Notes under the pieces: model-generated
Seen by the model: the letters and a program-made list of their open reading frames with translations, nothing else
Told to the model about the DNA's origin: nothing
Databases searched by the model: none
Made by a program: the position numbers and the translations under genes
Assembly: GCA_964510525.1 (NCBI GenBank)
Contig: CAZECE010000158.1
Location: 1-43,495 of the forward strand
Source of the DNA: CAZECE01 sp964510525
GTDB lineage: Bacteria > Pseudomonadota > Gammaproteobacteria > Pseudomonadales > JANQJO01
Reading direction: 5' to 3'
Length of the DNA stretch: 43,495 bases
In this document: positions 7,464-16,088 of the stretch, in pieces
Position numbering within the stretch: the stretch's first letter is position 1
How the letters are laid out: the number at the start of each line of letters is the position of its first letter

Positions 7464-8324
7464 CTATGGGCAAACCAGCGTCGTTTGATGGGCAAAGGTT
7501 TGGGTGCTGGAAAGCTGAGTATTGTCGGAAAGAGTGACGTTAATTGCCAGCGAAATTTCATCCTCATCACAGCGAGTGATGGTCACGGTTCCCTGGGTGG
7601 GAATGATGCTGGGTTGCTTAAACTCCGATTCTAATTCAGTTGCGATAAAGGATAATGACAGCTCTGAACGGCTGACATCCGCTACCTCAACCAGACCAAA
7701 TGGGTAATTCAAGCGGGTTAATAGCAAAGAGTTAGACAAAGCGCCGGCGGTCACCAAGTTGACCGCGCTGCCTTTTTCCGCAGTAGCGCCGAAACCACAG
7801 GCTAGATTGGTGTCAATGTTGGTATTAACCGAGGGACGAGAGGGGTTGTTAAGCCTGAATGTTAATCGATCTTGAGAGGTTACCTTTTCAGCGCTCAGGG
7901 CAGTAGGGATACCAGAGATTGGCACGTTAAGGGCGTAGCGGCCAGCGTTAGCTGTAAAACTCAAGCCCAAGTCCACTAACTCTTCGGGGGCCACAATCCG
8001 GTAGGTATTGTTGGTTTTTTGCATGGTGCCAATTGCATTGCCGCCTTGGCAAATAAAGAGTTCGGCGGTATTCGTGGGAGGGTTTTCAATGGTAAGTAGG
8101 GACCACTGATTGATATCAAAGCCAAAAGGCGCGGCTATCAGGTTATTAGTGGTGTTATCTTTTAATTTCCAGAGAGAGTCTAAGTCGTTACGGATGTTGC
8201 TGGTTCTTGTTGTTTGGGGTGTGGTTGCTTCGGGTGTGGCTTGTGAGTTATCGCCACCGCCGCCTCCGCCACAATTAATGAGAGTAATCAAGGATATAAA
8301 AAGCAGCGTTATTCGAGTCGTCAT
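7464..8324 (-). CDS. Putative lipoprotein of unknown function
   Basis: 286 residues. The N-terminus MTTRITLLFISLITLINC is a lipoprotein signal with lipobox LINC, followed by a six-Gly run, so the mature protein should be lipidated on that Cys and tethered by a flexible Gly/Thr/Pro linker (to about residue 45). The rest looks like a beta-rich domain (repeated short strands such as YALNVPISG and LSLSFIATELE, and VTITRCDEDEISLAINVTL) with two to three additional cysteines that may pair. I do not recognise the family. An AT-rich stretch (8325-8440), including long T-runs, precedes it and may hold its promoter. It is probably an outer-membrane or periplasmic surface lipoprotein. Confidence 0.65.
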   Translation of the reverse strand: MTTRITLLFISLITLINCGGGGGGDNSQATPEATTPQTTRTSNIRNDLDSLWKLKDNTTNNLIAAPFGFDINQWSLLTIENPPTNTAELFICQGGNAIGTMQKTNNTYRIVAPEELVDLGLSFTANAGRYALNVPISGIPTALSAEKVTSQDRLTFRLNNPSRPSVNTNIDTNLACGFGATAEKGSAVNLVTAGALSNSLLLTRLNYPFGLVEVADVSRSELSLSFIATELESEFKQPSIIPTQGTVTITRCDEDEISLAINVTLSDNTQLSSTQTFAHQTTLVCP

Positions 8325-8485
8325 AGCGGGCTCCTATTTTTTATTATTTTATTTTTTTAGTTTTTCTATCTTCTTTATATTTTTTATTACATTTATGCTT
8401 TTTAAAAACGACTCGAATATATAAACACATGTTTTCGTAGGTGTCTAGTTGCTAAACTATTTCATGAACTAGGGTATTTCATGAG

Positions 8486-9280
8486 CTAGGGGGTAACTGT
8501 TGTTTGAAAAGAAAACTCAGTTAGCTCTAAGCTGTTCGTCTCACCGTCTTCTTGCTGCACAATTTTAACGATCAGATAATCCAAGGATTTAGCCACCCAT
8601 AAGCTGGTCCGACGATCGCTGTCTTCTCGAATCCGTCGTACTTCTACCGCATCAATAACACCATAAGGCAGTTCAAGCGGAGCGGATGGTCGCATTTCAT
8701 AGGTGTGGATTTTAACCTGATTTTTGGAAATAACTGGAAATGCGGCGGTTTTTAAGCCAATACGGACCGCGCAGCGCAATCGATAATGCGCTTGCAAGCG
8801 ATCAGCGACTTCGTCAGTTAAACTAATGGGTTCTTCAGCGGAGCGTTGCAGCTGATAATGGGCGGTCAGCTGGTTCCAATCAAAGGTAATGCTGTGGTAC
8901 TTCTTTTTGCCAAATACCTTGCGTTTATAATGGTACGCCTGGGTTTTTGCTTCACAGCTGTTGCTTGTGAGTCGGCTGGTTTCCTGAATGTGGCTCATAA
9001 AGGCTTTGGCGTCACTTCTAAGAATGGTTTCACCGGTGGCGGCATCGATCTCTAATGTGCGGCGCGCGTCAATATCAAAAGGCACTTCGGTTGATTTGGC
9101 CTCATATTGCGCCGAATAGGGCGTAAACCCACTGTTTTTACTCTTAATGTTTTCACTGTTTATGTCCGCACTGCTGCTCAGGCTTGCTGTCGCCAAACTT
9201 GCTGTTGCCAAAGCCGTGGCTGATAAAAAAATCGAGCTTGATAAGGCAGTCAGCCAGATAAAACTACTCAGTTGCTTCAT
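8486..9280 (-). CDS. DUF3108 domain periplasmic protein
   Basis: 264 residues from the ATG at 9280, which overlaps the purN stop (TAATG); an in-frame ATG at 9295 would lie inside purN and is less likely. The signal peptide is unusual: after the hydrophobic core it carries the tandem ATASLATASL. The body starts FTPYSAQYEAK, the typical entry of DUF3108, with KVFGKKKYHSITFDW and ending TSLWVAKSLDYLIVKIVQQEDG and ELTEFSF, a pattern of a curved beta-sheet lipid-binding-like fold. DUF3108 proteins are often found next to purN in gammaproteobacteria, as here. Role unknown; envelope function is inferred. Confidence 0.8.
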   Translation of the reverse strand: MKQLSSFIWLTALSSSIFLSATALATASLATASLSSSADINSENIKSKNSGFTPYSAQYEAKSTEVPFDIDARRTLEIDAATGETILRSDAKAFMSHIQETSRLTSNSCEAKTQAYHYKRKVFGKKKYHSITFDWNQLTAHYQLQRSAEEPISLTDEVADRLQAHYRLRCAVRIGLKTAAFPVISKNQVKIHTYEMRPSAPLELPYGVIDAVEVRRIREDSDRRTSLWVAKSLDYLIVKIVQQEDGETNSLELTEFSFQTTVTP

Positions 9281-10053
9281 TATTGATTTTTCCATGCTGT
9301 CACCGCTTGGGTTAATTGCGCTTCATCGAGTACTGGGAGTTGAAAATCTTGGTTTGGTTCCAGCGCTCGCCACAGATTTTGATCAGAATCATACGTTTTA
9401 TGTTGGAACAGTGAGGCTAGGGTAAGTGAAAACAAAAGGTGCTCTAACTGGTGAACACGAGCGATCAGGGAATCTTCTGTTTGATTGCTTTGAACTTCAA
9501 GTTTAGCTTGGCTTAGCATGGGGCCATCATCTAATTCCGCGGTGACCCGATGCACCGTGCAGCCGTGGTGCTGGTCACCATTTTCTAAGACGCGCTGATG
9601 CGTGTTCAGACCTTTGTATTTGGGCAGCAAAGAAGGGTGGATGTTAATGATGCGATCGTGGAATCGATTGACAAAACTGGCCGATAAAACACGCATAAAC
9701 CCAGCCAGTACAATCCAGTCGGGGTCCAGTTGGTGGGTTTCTAGTAAAGAGAGTAACTGCTGATCATAGGCTTCACGACTGACTTTTGGGGATGCGTTTA
9801 AGGTGAAATTTTTAATTCCCGCCGTACTCGCACGATGCAGACCGTAGGCGTTGGCGTTATTTGAAATGACGCCAATAATGTTGGCGTTAAGGTAACCTGA
9901 GCGAACGTTATCAATGATGGCCTGAAGGTTTGAGCCATTACCTGAAATGAGAATCAGTAGCTTTGGCTTTGGCTGTGGCTGTGGCTGGTGTTGTTGGGAT
10001 TGGGATTGGGGTTGGTGGTGTTGGGGTTTTGCTGGTGTCGGTTCGGCACTCAT
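9280..10053 (-). CDS. purN: Phosphoribosylglycinamide formyltransferase PurN
   Basis: Catalyses formyl transfer from 10-formyl-THF to glycinamide ribonucleotide, step 3 of purine synthesis. Motifs: LLILISGNGSNLQAIID (phosphate binding), NIHPSLLPKYKGLNTHQRVLENG (catalytic Asn/His region), GCTVHRVTAELDDGPML (catalytic Asp). The start is placed at the ATG at 10053, 24 bp inside the longest frame, whose own start is TTG; AAAGAGA precedes 10053. Oddity: residues 5-30 are a low-complexity Pro/Gln/His/Ser tract placed before the Rossmann start, absent from typical PurN (about 210 residues). The stop overlaps the DUF3108 gene. purM is not in the window. Confidence 0.93.
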   Translation of the reverse strand: MSAEPTPAKPQHHQPQSQSQQHQPQPQPKPKLLILISGNGSNLQAIIDNVRSGYLNANIIGVISNNANAYGLHRASTAGIKNFTLNASPKVSREAYDQQLLSLLETHQLDPDWIVLAGFMRVLSASFVNRFHDRIINIHPSLLPKYKGLNTHQRVLENGDQHHGCTVHRVTAELDDGPMLSQAKLEVQSNQTEDSLIARVHQLEHLLFSLTLASLFQHKTYDSDQNLWRALEPNQDFQLPVLDEAQLTQAVTAWKNQ

Positions 10054-10083
10054 AAAGTAAAATCTCTTTGTAAGCAATGTGTA

Positions 10084-10830
10084 TTAAACGGGTTCTTTAA
10101 GCGGCCAATTCAGCAGTTCTAAGGATTGCTCGGTGGATTTCAGAGCCCATCCCTGTGCACCCCAATCGCCTAATACAATGCGTTCCACAAAAGCGCCTTG
10201 TAATTGCCAAGGGTGTCGATTAGGTCGATGGGTGTGACCATGAATCATAAGACTGGCTTGATGCAGCAGCAGGGTATCTTCGATGGCTTGTTGGTTGGCG
10301 TCCAGTATCTGCTCTGCTTTCTCGGCATTGGCTTGCTGGCTTTGAGCTCGCAAATTTTCTGCGTACCTCACCCGTTCTGCAGGGGGCTGAGACAAGAAGC
10401 TGGCTTGCCAGCTGGGGTTTCGAAGCTGTTTTCTTAATTGCAAATAAGCGGCATCATCCGTGCAAAGGGTGTCCCCATGCAGCAGTAAGCACTTTTGGTC
10501 TGCAATCTGTATAGATGTGATCTCACCAAGTGGCTGACAACCTGTCGCGTCGTAAAACAGATCGCCAACCAAAAAATCCCGATTACCAGGGCAAAAATAG
10601 AGTGAAACACCCACTTGATGAAGCCTTTGTAGTGCCCCGATAACGGATCGATAGACGTTCAGATGTACGTCGTCGCCGATCCAATAATCAAACAAGTCGC
10701 CCAGAATGTATAACCGTCGGGTATCATCATGGCGATTACCCAAAAAGGCGAGAAAGCCTTCGGTCAGGTCCGGACGACCAGGGCTTAGATGGATGTCAGA
10801 AACAAACCAATCGAATTGGGAGGATGCCAT
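10084..10830 (-). CDS. lpxH: UDP-2,3-diacylglucosamine diphosphatase LpxH
   Basis: 248 residues. Calcineurin-like metal motifs in order: FVSDIHLSPGRPD (residues 9-21), GDLFDYWIGDD (about 45-55), PGNRDFLVG (about 81-89), LLHGDTLCTDD (about 115-125), MIHGHTHRP (about 196-204). LpxH hydrolyses UDP-2,3-diacylglucosamine to lipid X and UMP on the cytoplasmic face of the inner membrane, step 4 of lipid A synthesis. It follows ppiB by 36 bp on the same strand, the common ppiB-lpxH order of gammaproteobacteria, and precedes purN by 30 bp, so a ppiB-lpxH-purN-DUF3108 operon is likely. Confidence 0.95.
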   Translation of the reverse strand: MASSQFDWFVSDIHLSPGRPDLTEGFLAFLGNRHDDTRRLYILGDLFDYWIGDDVHLNVYRSVIGALQRLHQVGVSLYFCPGNRDFLVGDLFYDATGCQPLGEITSIQIADQKCLLLHGDTLCTDDAAYLQLRKQLRNPSWQASFLSQPPAERVRYAENLRAQSQQANAEKAEQILDANQQAIEDTLLLHQASLMIHGHTHRPNRHPWQLQGAFVERIVLGDWGAQGWALKSTEQSLELLNWPLKEPV

Positions 10831-10866
10831 CTGTTTGCAAAATGCGCGCTTGCGAGACTAGACGTA

Positions 10867-11385
10867 TTAATCTTGACTTGGCTTGCTGACCGTAATGCTC
10901 TTGATGATGACATCGTCAACGGGCACGTCTTGGTGCATACCGCGCGTTGCAGTTTTGACCTTGCCAATTTTTTCTACGATGTCCATGCCTGAGGTAACTT
11001 CACCAAAAACAGTGTATCCCCAGCCCTGCATGTTTGGTGCGGTGTAATTTAAAAAGTCATTGTCAACCAAGTTGATAAAAAATTGCGCAGTGGCTGAGTT
11101 AGGGTCTTGGGTCCGGGCCATGGCCAGAGTGCCTTTGGTATTTTTTAACCCATTGTCCGCTTCAATTTTAATGGCATCTGCTGTGGGTTTTTGGCTGAAC
11201 TCGGTATCAAAGCCGCCGCCTTGAATCATAAAACCAGGAATAACGCGGTGAAAAATAGTATTCGAAAAATGTTCTTTTTCAATGTAAGCCAAAAAGTTTT
11301 GTACCGTAATAGGCGCTTTCTCACCATCCAGTTGGGCTTGAATGCTTCCTTCGCTGGTTTCAATCACGATTTCAGTTTTAGACAT
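10867..11385 (-). CDS. ppiB: Peptidyl-prolyl cis-trans isomerase B (cyclophilin)
   Basis: 172 residues of cytoplasmic cyclophilin without signal peptide. Key segments: TVQNFLAYIEKEHFSNTIFHRVIPGFMIQGGGFD (active Arg in FHRVIPGFMIQGG), TLAMARTQDPNSATAQFFINLVDNDFLN and GYTVFGEVTSGMDIVEKI. It catalyses isomerisation of Xaa-Pro bonds during folding. It is divergently transcribed from glnS across a 135-bp gap holding the near-repeats CGCTTATCAAA and TGCTTATCAAA, possibly a shared control region. First gene of the probable ppiB-lpxH-purN operon. Confidence 0.95.
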   Translation of the reverse strand: MSKTEIVIETSEGSIQAQLDGEKAPITVQNFLAYIEKEHFSNTIFHRVIPGFMIQGGGFDTEFSQKPTADAIKIEADNGLKNTKGTLAMARTQDPNSATAQFFINLVDNDFLNYTAPNMQGWGYTVFGEVTSGMDIVEKIGKVKTATRGMHQDVPVDDVIIKSITVSKPSQD

Positions 11386-11520
11386 GAGACTATTTCCTGT
11401 ATTATTTGCGTTCGGTAATTTTCACGCTTATCAAATATGCGCGATGCTTATCAAAATGGGTAATATGCTACCACGCGCGATTCTGTGATTTAAGAATTTT
11501 TGTCAGGGATGTAAGAATTA

Positions 11521-13311
11521 ATGTCTGAACTTGAGGTCAATGAAAAACCAACGCACTTTATTCGTCAAATTATTGAAAGCGATTTAGAAGACAACAACAA
11601 AAACATCACACAATTAGTTACCCGATTTCCGCCTGAGCCCAATGGTTTTCTGCACATCGGGCATGCAAAATCCATCTGTTTGAACTTCGGCTTGGCTGAA
11701 GATTTTCAAGGCCAGTGCAATCTGCGATTTGATGACACCAACCCTGAAAAAGAAAGCCAAGTATTTATCGAAGCCATCAAACAAGATGTTCGCTGGCTAG
11801 GGTTTCAGTGGGCGGGCGAGATCAAATACGCTTCTGATTATTTTGCACCACTCTACGCGTTTGCTTGCGATTTAATTCGTCAGGGCAAAGCCTATGTCTG
11901 TGATTTGTCGCCCGAGAAAATGCGCGAATATCGAGGCACTTTGACCGAGCCCGGCACCGACAGCCCATACCGTGATCGATCGATCGATGAGAACCTCGAA
12001 CTGTTCGAACAAATGAAGGCCGGGAAGTTTGCCGAAGGGGAGCGCGTATTGCGTGCTAAGATTGATATGGCATCGCCCAACATTAATCTGCGGGACCCCA
12101 TTTTGTACCGCATTCGTTTTGTAGAGCATCACCAAACAGGGAACGAGTGGTGTATTTACCCGATGTACGATTACACCCATTGCGTCTCCGATGCGCTGGA
12201 AGGCATCACTCATTCGTTGTGCACTTTGGAGTTTGAAGATCATCGACCCTTGTACGATTGGGTACTGGATCAAATCGACGTGTCTCAGCATACGCAGAAC
12301 ACTGGCCACCCGCAGCAAATTGAATTTGCACGGCTGAACTTGAATTACACCATTACCAGCAAACGCCAATTAAAACAATTGATCGATGAGCAGGTGGTCT
12401 CGGATTGGGATGATCCGAGGATGCTCACCATCAGTGGCATGCGTCGTCGAGGCTATACGCCGGCATCGCTGCGCCAATTTTGCCAAGACATTGGTGTCAG
12501 TAAAGCCGATAGCATGGTCGATATGGGCATGCTCGAACACGCCATTCGTCAGGACCTGGATCAACATGCGCCGCGCGCCATGTGTGTCCTGAACCCCATC
12601 AAAGTGGTGATTACCAATTACCCGGAAGACAAAACAGAATGGCTCACGTTATCCAAGCACCCGAAAGCCGAGATGGGGCATCGCAAGGTGCCTTTTGAGC
12701 GTGAGTTATGGATTGATGCCGATGATTTTATGCTCGAGCCTGAAAAAAAGTACTTTCGTTTAGCGCCTCAAAAAGAAGTACGCTTACGAGGTGCCTACGT
12801 AATCCGTTGCGACAAAGTCATTCAAGATGAGGCCACGGGCGAGATCCTTTCATTAGAGTGTCATTATGACCCTGACACCCTGGGCAAAAAACCAGAAGGC
12901 CGTAAAGTCAAAGGCGTGATTCACTGGCTGGCGGCTAAGCACGCACAACCCTGCCAAGTACGTCTTTACGACCGCTTATTTACCGTTGAAAACCCAGCAG
13001 CGCAAGCCAATCGGTTGAACACCAGCTTTCTGGATTACGTTAACCCCAACTCGTGCCAAGTCCTGGAAAATGCACTGATCGAACCGTCTGTGGTGAAAGA
13101 AGTGAAAGCGGCCAAAGAATCGAAAGAGGCGCAGGCAGCTCAAGAGCAAGAGGTTGAATTAGAGGTTGAATTAAAGTACCAGTTTGAGCGGTTGGGCTAT
13201 TTCTGCTTAGACATTCACGACAGCACATCCGATAGCACGGGTGAGCGCATGGTGTTTAACCGGACCGTGACGCTAAAAGACACCTGGGCAAAGCTATCTG
13301 AAAGTAAGTAA
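11521..13311 (+). CDS. glnS: Glutaminyl-tRNA synthetase
   Basis: 596 residues. Class I signature HIGH at 45-48 within PPEPNGFLHIGHAKS, and the KMSKS-equivalent ITSKR at 278-282, followed by DWDDPRMLTISGMRRRGYTP. The C-terminal anticodon-binding barrels are present (LWIDADDFMLEPEKKYFRLAP, KVKGVIHWL). It charges tRNA-Gln directly, so this organism uses the GlnRS route. Family length is about 555. The extra length includes a low-complexity Lys/Glu/Ala/Gln/Val insert near residues 520-548 (VKEVKAAKESKEAQ and EVELEVELK) in the C-terminal barrel. The last codons and stop lie in the first unit of a 15-bp tandem repeat. Confidence 0.97.
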   Translation: MSELEVNEKPTHFIRQIIESDLEDNNKNITQLVTRFPPEPNGFLHIGHAKSICLNFGLAEDFQGQCNLRFDDTNPEKESQVFIEAIKQDVRWLGFQWAGEIKYASDYFAPLYAFACDLIRQGKAYVCDLSPEKMREYRGTLTEPGTDSPYRDRSIDENLELFEQMKAGKFAEGERVLRAKIDMASPNINLRDPILYRIRFVEHHQTGNEWCIYPMYDYTHCVSDALEGITHSLCTLEFEDHRPLYDWVLDQIDVSQHTQNTGHPQQIEFARLNLNYTITSKRQLKQLIDEQVVSDWDDPRMLTISGMRRRGYTPASLRQFCQDIGVSKADSMVDMGMLEHAIRQDLDQHAPRAMCVLNPIKVVITNYPEDKTEWLTLSKHPKAEMGHRKVPFERELWIDADDFMLEPEKKYFRLAPQKEVRLRGAYVIRCDKVIQDEATGEILSLECHYDPDTLGKKPEGRKVKGVIHWLAAKHAQPCQVRLYDRLFTVENPAAQANRLNTSFLDYVNPNSCQVLENALIEPSVVKEVKAAKESKEAQAAQEQEVELEVELKYQFERLGYFCLDIHDSTSDSTGERMVFNRTVTLKDTWAKLSESK

Positions 13312-13355
13312 CCTGAAAGTAAGTAACCTGAAAATAAGTAATCTGAAATTAAGTA
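13296..13355. repeat. Four-copy 15-bp tandem repeat over the glnS stop
   Basis: Units 13296-13310, 13311-13325, 13326-13340 and 13341-13355 are variants of ACCTGAAAGTAAGTA. The period keeps reading frame, so every unit carries an in-frame TAA after glnS (Ser-Lys-stop repeated). The array appears to be a recent expansion of the gene's last codons. No terminator hairpin is present. Confidence 0.9.
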
Positions 13356-13393
13356 CTGTTAAAAAAGCATACAAACCAAAATAAGGGTTAAAC

Positions 13394-14947
13394 ATGAACA
13401 CCACAGCCAATGGAAACCGGTATTTATCCCCAGAAAGTGTCATTGAAAGCGTCGCCGATGCGTTGCAGTTTATCTCCTACTATCACCCCAAAGATTTCAT
13501 TCAATCATTAACTGCCGCCTATGAACGAGAAGAATCGCAATCGGCCAAGGATGCCATGGCGCAGATTTTAATAAATTCACGCATGTGCGCCACCGGACAT
13601 CGACCGATCTGTCAAGATACCGGCATCGTGACGGTGTTTGTGAAAGTTGGGATGGAAACGCGCTGGGCGGCACCGACATCCGGCACGGTACTGCCCAGCT
13701 TGGATGAGATGATCAACGAAGGCGTTAGAAGGGCGTATTTGCATCCGGACAATAAATTGCGAGCGTCTATTTTATCGGATCCGGCCGGTGCTCGACAAAA
13801 CACCGGCGACAACACCCCTGCGACCATCCATTATGAAGTGGTGCCGGGCGATGAATTGGACATCACGGTGGCGGCCAAGGGAGGGGGCTCGGAAAATAAA
13901 GCCAAGTTTGTGATGCTCAACCCCTCAGACAGTATCGAAGATTGGGTATTGAAAACCGTGCCGACCATGGGAGCTGGCTGGTGCCCACCTGGAATGCTCG
14001 GTTTGGGTATTGGCGGCACGGCTGAAAAAGCCATGCTGTTAGCTAAAAAATCGTTAATGGATCCGATCAATATTAACGAGCTGCTCGAGCGAGGTCCTGC
14101 GAATAAAATCGAAGAATTGCGTTTAAGCTTGTTTGAAAAGGTCAATGCACTGGGCATAGGTGCGCAAGGGTTGGGTGGTTTAACCACGGTGTTAGACATT
14201 AAAATTTTAGATTACCCCACGCATGCGGCCTCTAAGCCAGTGGCGATGATTCCCAACTGCGCGGCGACAAGGCATGTGCATTTTACGTTAAAAGATGAAA
14301 AACCCGCGGTGTTTGCTCCGCCGAAATTGGGCGATTGGCCGGAGATTGTTTGGGAAGGTGCTGAGAAGGCGCGCAAAGTCAATCTCGACACCGTGACTCG
14401 CGAAGACGTCAGCGCCTGGCAACCGGGCGAAACCTTACTACTTTCTGGCACCCTGCTGACCGGGCGAGACGCCGCGCATAAACGCATTCAACAATACATC
14501 GAAGAAGGCAAAGCGCTGCCCGACGGTGTTGATTTCACCAATAAATTCATCTACTACGTTGGGCCAGTGGATCCTGTAGGGGATGAAGTGGTGGGACCAG
14601 CCGGGCCCACAACGGCCACTCGGATGGATAAATTCACCAAAATGATGTTAGCCGAGACCGGCTTGCTGGGCATGGTCGGCAAAGCTGAACGCGGGGACAT
14701 TGCCATACAAGCGATTAAAGATCATCAAGCCACTTATCTTATTGCGATAGGGGGTGCGGCTTATTTGGTGTCGCAAGCGATCAAAAAGAGCCGCGTTGTG
14801 GCTTTTGACGATTTAGGCATGGAGGCCATTCATGAATTCGTCGTCGAAGACATGCCGGTTACCGTGGCGGTCGACAGCCTTGGTCAATCTGTTCATAAAT
14901 CAGCCCCCGCGGTTTGGAAAGCAAAAATACAAGCAAAACGCAATTAA
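13394..14947 (+). CDS. Fumarate hydratase, class I (iron-sulfur)
   Basis: 517 residues. Single-chain class I fumarase with N-terminal alpha and C-terminal beta domains. Likely 4Fe-4S cysteines are Cys73 in RPICQDTG, Cys197 in GWCPPGMLGLGIGGT and Cys289 in PNCAATRHVHF. The C-terminal domain has GTLLTGRDAAHKR, YYVGPVDP, GPTTATRMDKF, GKAERG and VAFDDLGMEAIHEF. It interconverts fumarate and malate; the cluster is oxygen-sensitive in homologues. FumA, FumB and FumD paralogues cannot be told apart here, so no symbol is given. A ribosome binding site (AAGGG) lies just before the ATG. Probably monocistronic, after the glnS repeat array. Confidence 0.95.
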   Translation: MNTTANGNRYLSPESVIESVADALQFISYYHPKDFIQSLTAAYEREESQSAKDAMAQILINSRMCATGHRPICQDTGIVTVFVKVGMETRWAAPTSGTVLPSLDEMINEGVRRAYLHPDNKLRASILSDPAGARQNTGDNTPATIHYEVVPGDELDITVAAKGGGSENKAKFVMLNPSDSIEDWVLKTVPTMGAGWCPPGMLGLGIGGTAEKAMLLAKKSLMDPININELLERGPANKIEELRLSLFEKVNALGIGAQGLGGLTTVLDIKILDYPTHAASKPVAMIPNCAATRHVHFTLKDEKPAVFAPPKLGDWPEIVWEGAEKARKVNLDTVTREDVSAWQPGETLLLSGTLLTGRDAAHKRIQQYIEEGKALPDGVDFTNKFIYYVGPVDPVGDEVVGPAGPTTATRMDKFTKMMLAETGLLGMVGKAERGDIAIQAIKDHQATYLIAIGGAAYLVSQAIKKSRVVAFDDLGMEAIHEFVVEDMPVTVAVDSLGQSVHKSAPAVWKAKIQAKRN

Positions 14948-15067
14948 CAAACATCACGCACGGTCAATACAACCGGAAATACAACTGTTAATACAATCAT
15001 GCGACTGCCTAAGATCCCGCTATACTCATAACAGGGCAATTTCATTCACCACTGGGTTTTAAGGCTT

Positions 15068-15445
15068 ATGCCAGTCGCATTTGATACCATTTTAATATGT
15101 GATGATTCCAATATGGCTCGAAAGCAAGTCAAACGAGCCATCCCCGATCATTGGGACGCTGACATCACCTTTGCTAAAAACGGGCTGGAAGGCCTTGAAG
15201 CCATCCGACAAGGCAAAGGCTCTTTGGTGTTTCTTGATTTGACCATGCCAGAGTTGGACGGTTATGGCGTGCTTGAAAAAGTGCGTGAAGAAGACCTCAA
15301 TTGCATGGTGATTGTCATTTCCGCCGATATTCAGCCGGACGCAAAAAAGAGGGTGTGCGAATTAGGGGCGCTGGATTTCATTAAAAAACCCGTAGACGCC
15401 GACAAAATGCGCGATGTTTTAACACAGTTTGGGTTGTTTGAATGA
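15068..15445 (+). CDS. CheY-like single-domain response regulator
   Basis: 125-residue receiver domain. Acidic pair Asp12-Asp13 (CDDSN), phospho-acceptor Asp57 (VFLDLTMPELDG), Ser85 (VISAD) and Lys107 (FIKKP). No output domain, so it acts by protein contact. The sequence AAGG lies at the right distance before the ATG. It overlaps the CheC-like gene by 4 bp (ATGA), which strongly suggests that the two act together: the CheC-like protein may dephosphorylate this receiver. No histidine kinase is encoded in the window. It may serve a non-flagellar c-di-GMP control circuit because a diguanylate cyclase follows. Confidence 0.92.
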   Translation: MPVAFDTILICDDSNMARKQVKRAIPDHWDADITFAKNGLEGLEAIRQGKGSLVFLDLTMPELDGYGVLEKVREEDLNCMVIVISADIQPDAKKRVCELGALDFIKKPVDADKMRDVLTQFGLFE

Positions 15446-16071
15446 ACGATCGAACGCTGACCGAAGACCGGCGAGATTGCCTCCAAGAGGTGGTGAACGT
15501 CGCGATGGGGCAAGCCGGTGACTCTTTAGCTCGGTATTTGGAAGTGTTTGTCTATTTGTCGGTACCGGAAATTAAGTTAGTGGATTCCGCTGAGCTGGCG
15601 ACCATGCTCGATGAAGCGGGAGAAGAAGGCAAAAAAATATCCGCCGTACGCCAAGCTTTTTACAACTCAGAAGACGCCAACGGCATGCGCGGAGAAGCCA
15701 TCATGAGCTTTAACGACGCCGCTTTTGCCAGTTTTGCCGATCTGCTGGATTACGAGACCCTCGGTCAAGATTCCGAATCCGAAATACTTTTGGACATCAC
15801 CAATATTTTAAACAGCACCTGTTTGAACGGGATTGCTGAGCAAATGGAATTTGATTTGGCGTATTCACCGCCTTCCATCATTGGTCGCAAAATAGAGCCG
15901 AGTGCCGTTGTGCGTCATGAAAACATGGATTGGGATCAAGCCTTGTTGGTTCGCATTCATTACACCATTGAAGATCACAAGGTCGATTGCAGTATGATGC
16001 TGTTAATGCCAGGCGAGGCGGTAGAATCCGTTTTGCATTCCCTGGATCAACTGTTGGATGATATGGACTGA
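15442..16071 (+). CDS. CheC/CheX-family CheY-P phosphatase
   Basis: 209 residues. Two phosphatase motifs of the CheC type are seen. The first is EVVN (Glu16, Asn19), with a conserved Pro 23 residues after the Asn (SVP). The second is DITN with Asp in place of Glu, again followed by a Pro 23 residues on. The E-x2-N spacing is that used to place a water on phospho-Asp of CheY. Having both sites resembles CheC rather than CheX. Between them lies an acidic region (DEAGEEGKK, DYETLGQDSESE). The overlap with the upstream receiver gene argues that this receiver is its substrate. The gap to the following diguanylate cyclase is only 17 bp. Confidence 0.78.
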   Translation: MNDRTLTEDRRDCLQEVVNVAMGQAGDSLARYLEVFVYLSVPEIKLVDSAELATMLDEAGEEGKKISAVRQAFYNSEDANGMRGEAIMSFNDAAFASFADLLDYETLGQDSESEILLDITNILNSTCLNGIAEQMEFDLAYSPPSIIGRKIEPSAVVRHENMDWDQALLVRIHYTIEDHKVDCSMMLLMPGEAVESVLHSLDQLLDDMD

Positions 16072-16088
16072 CATCGGGAGTTTGAGCG

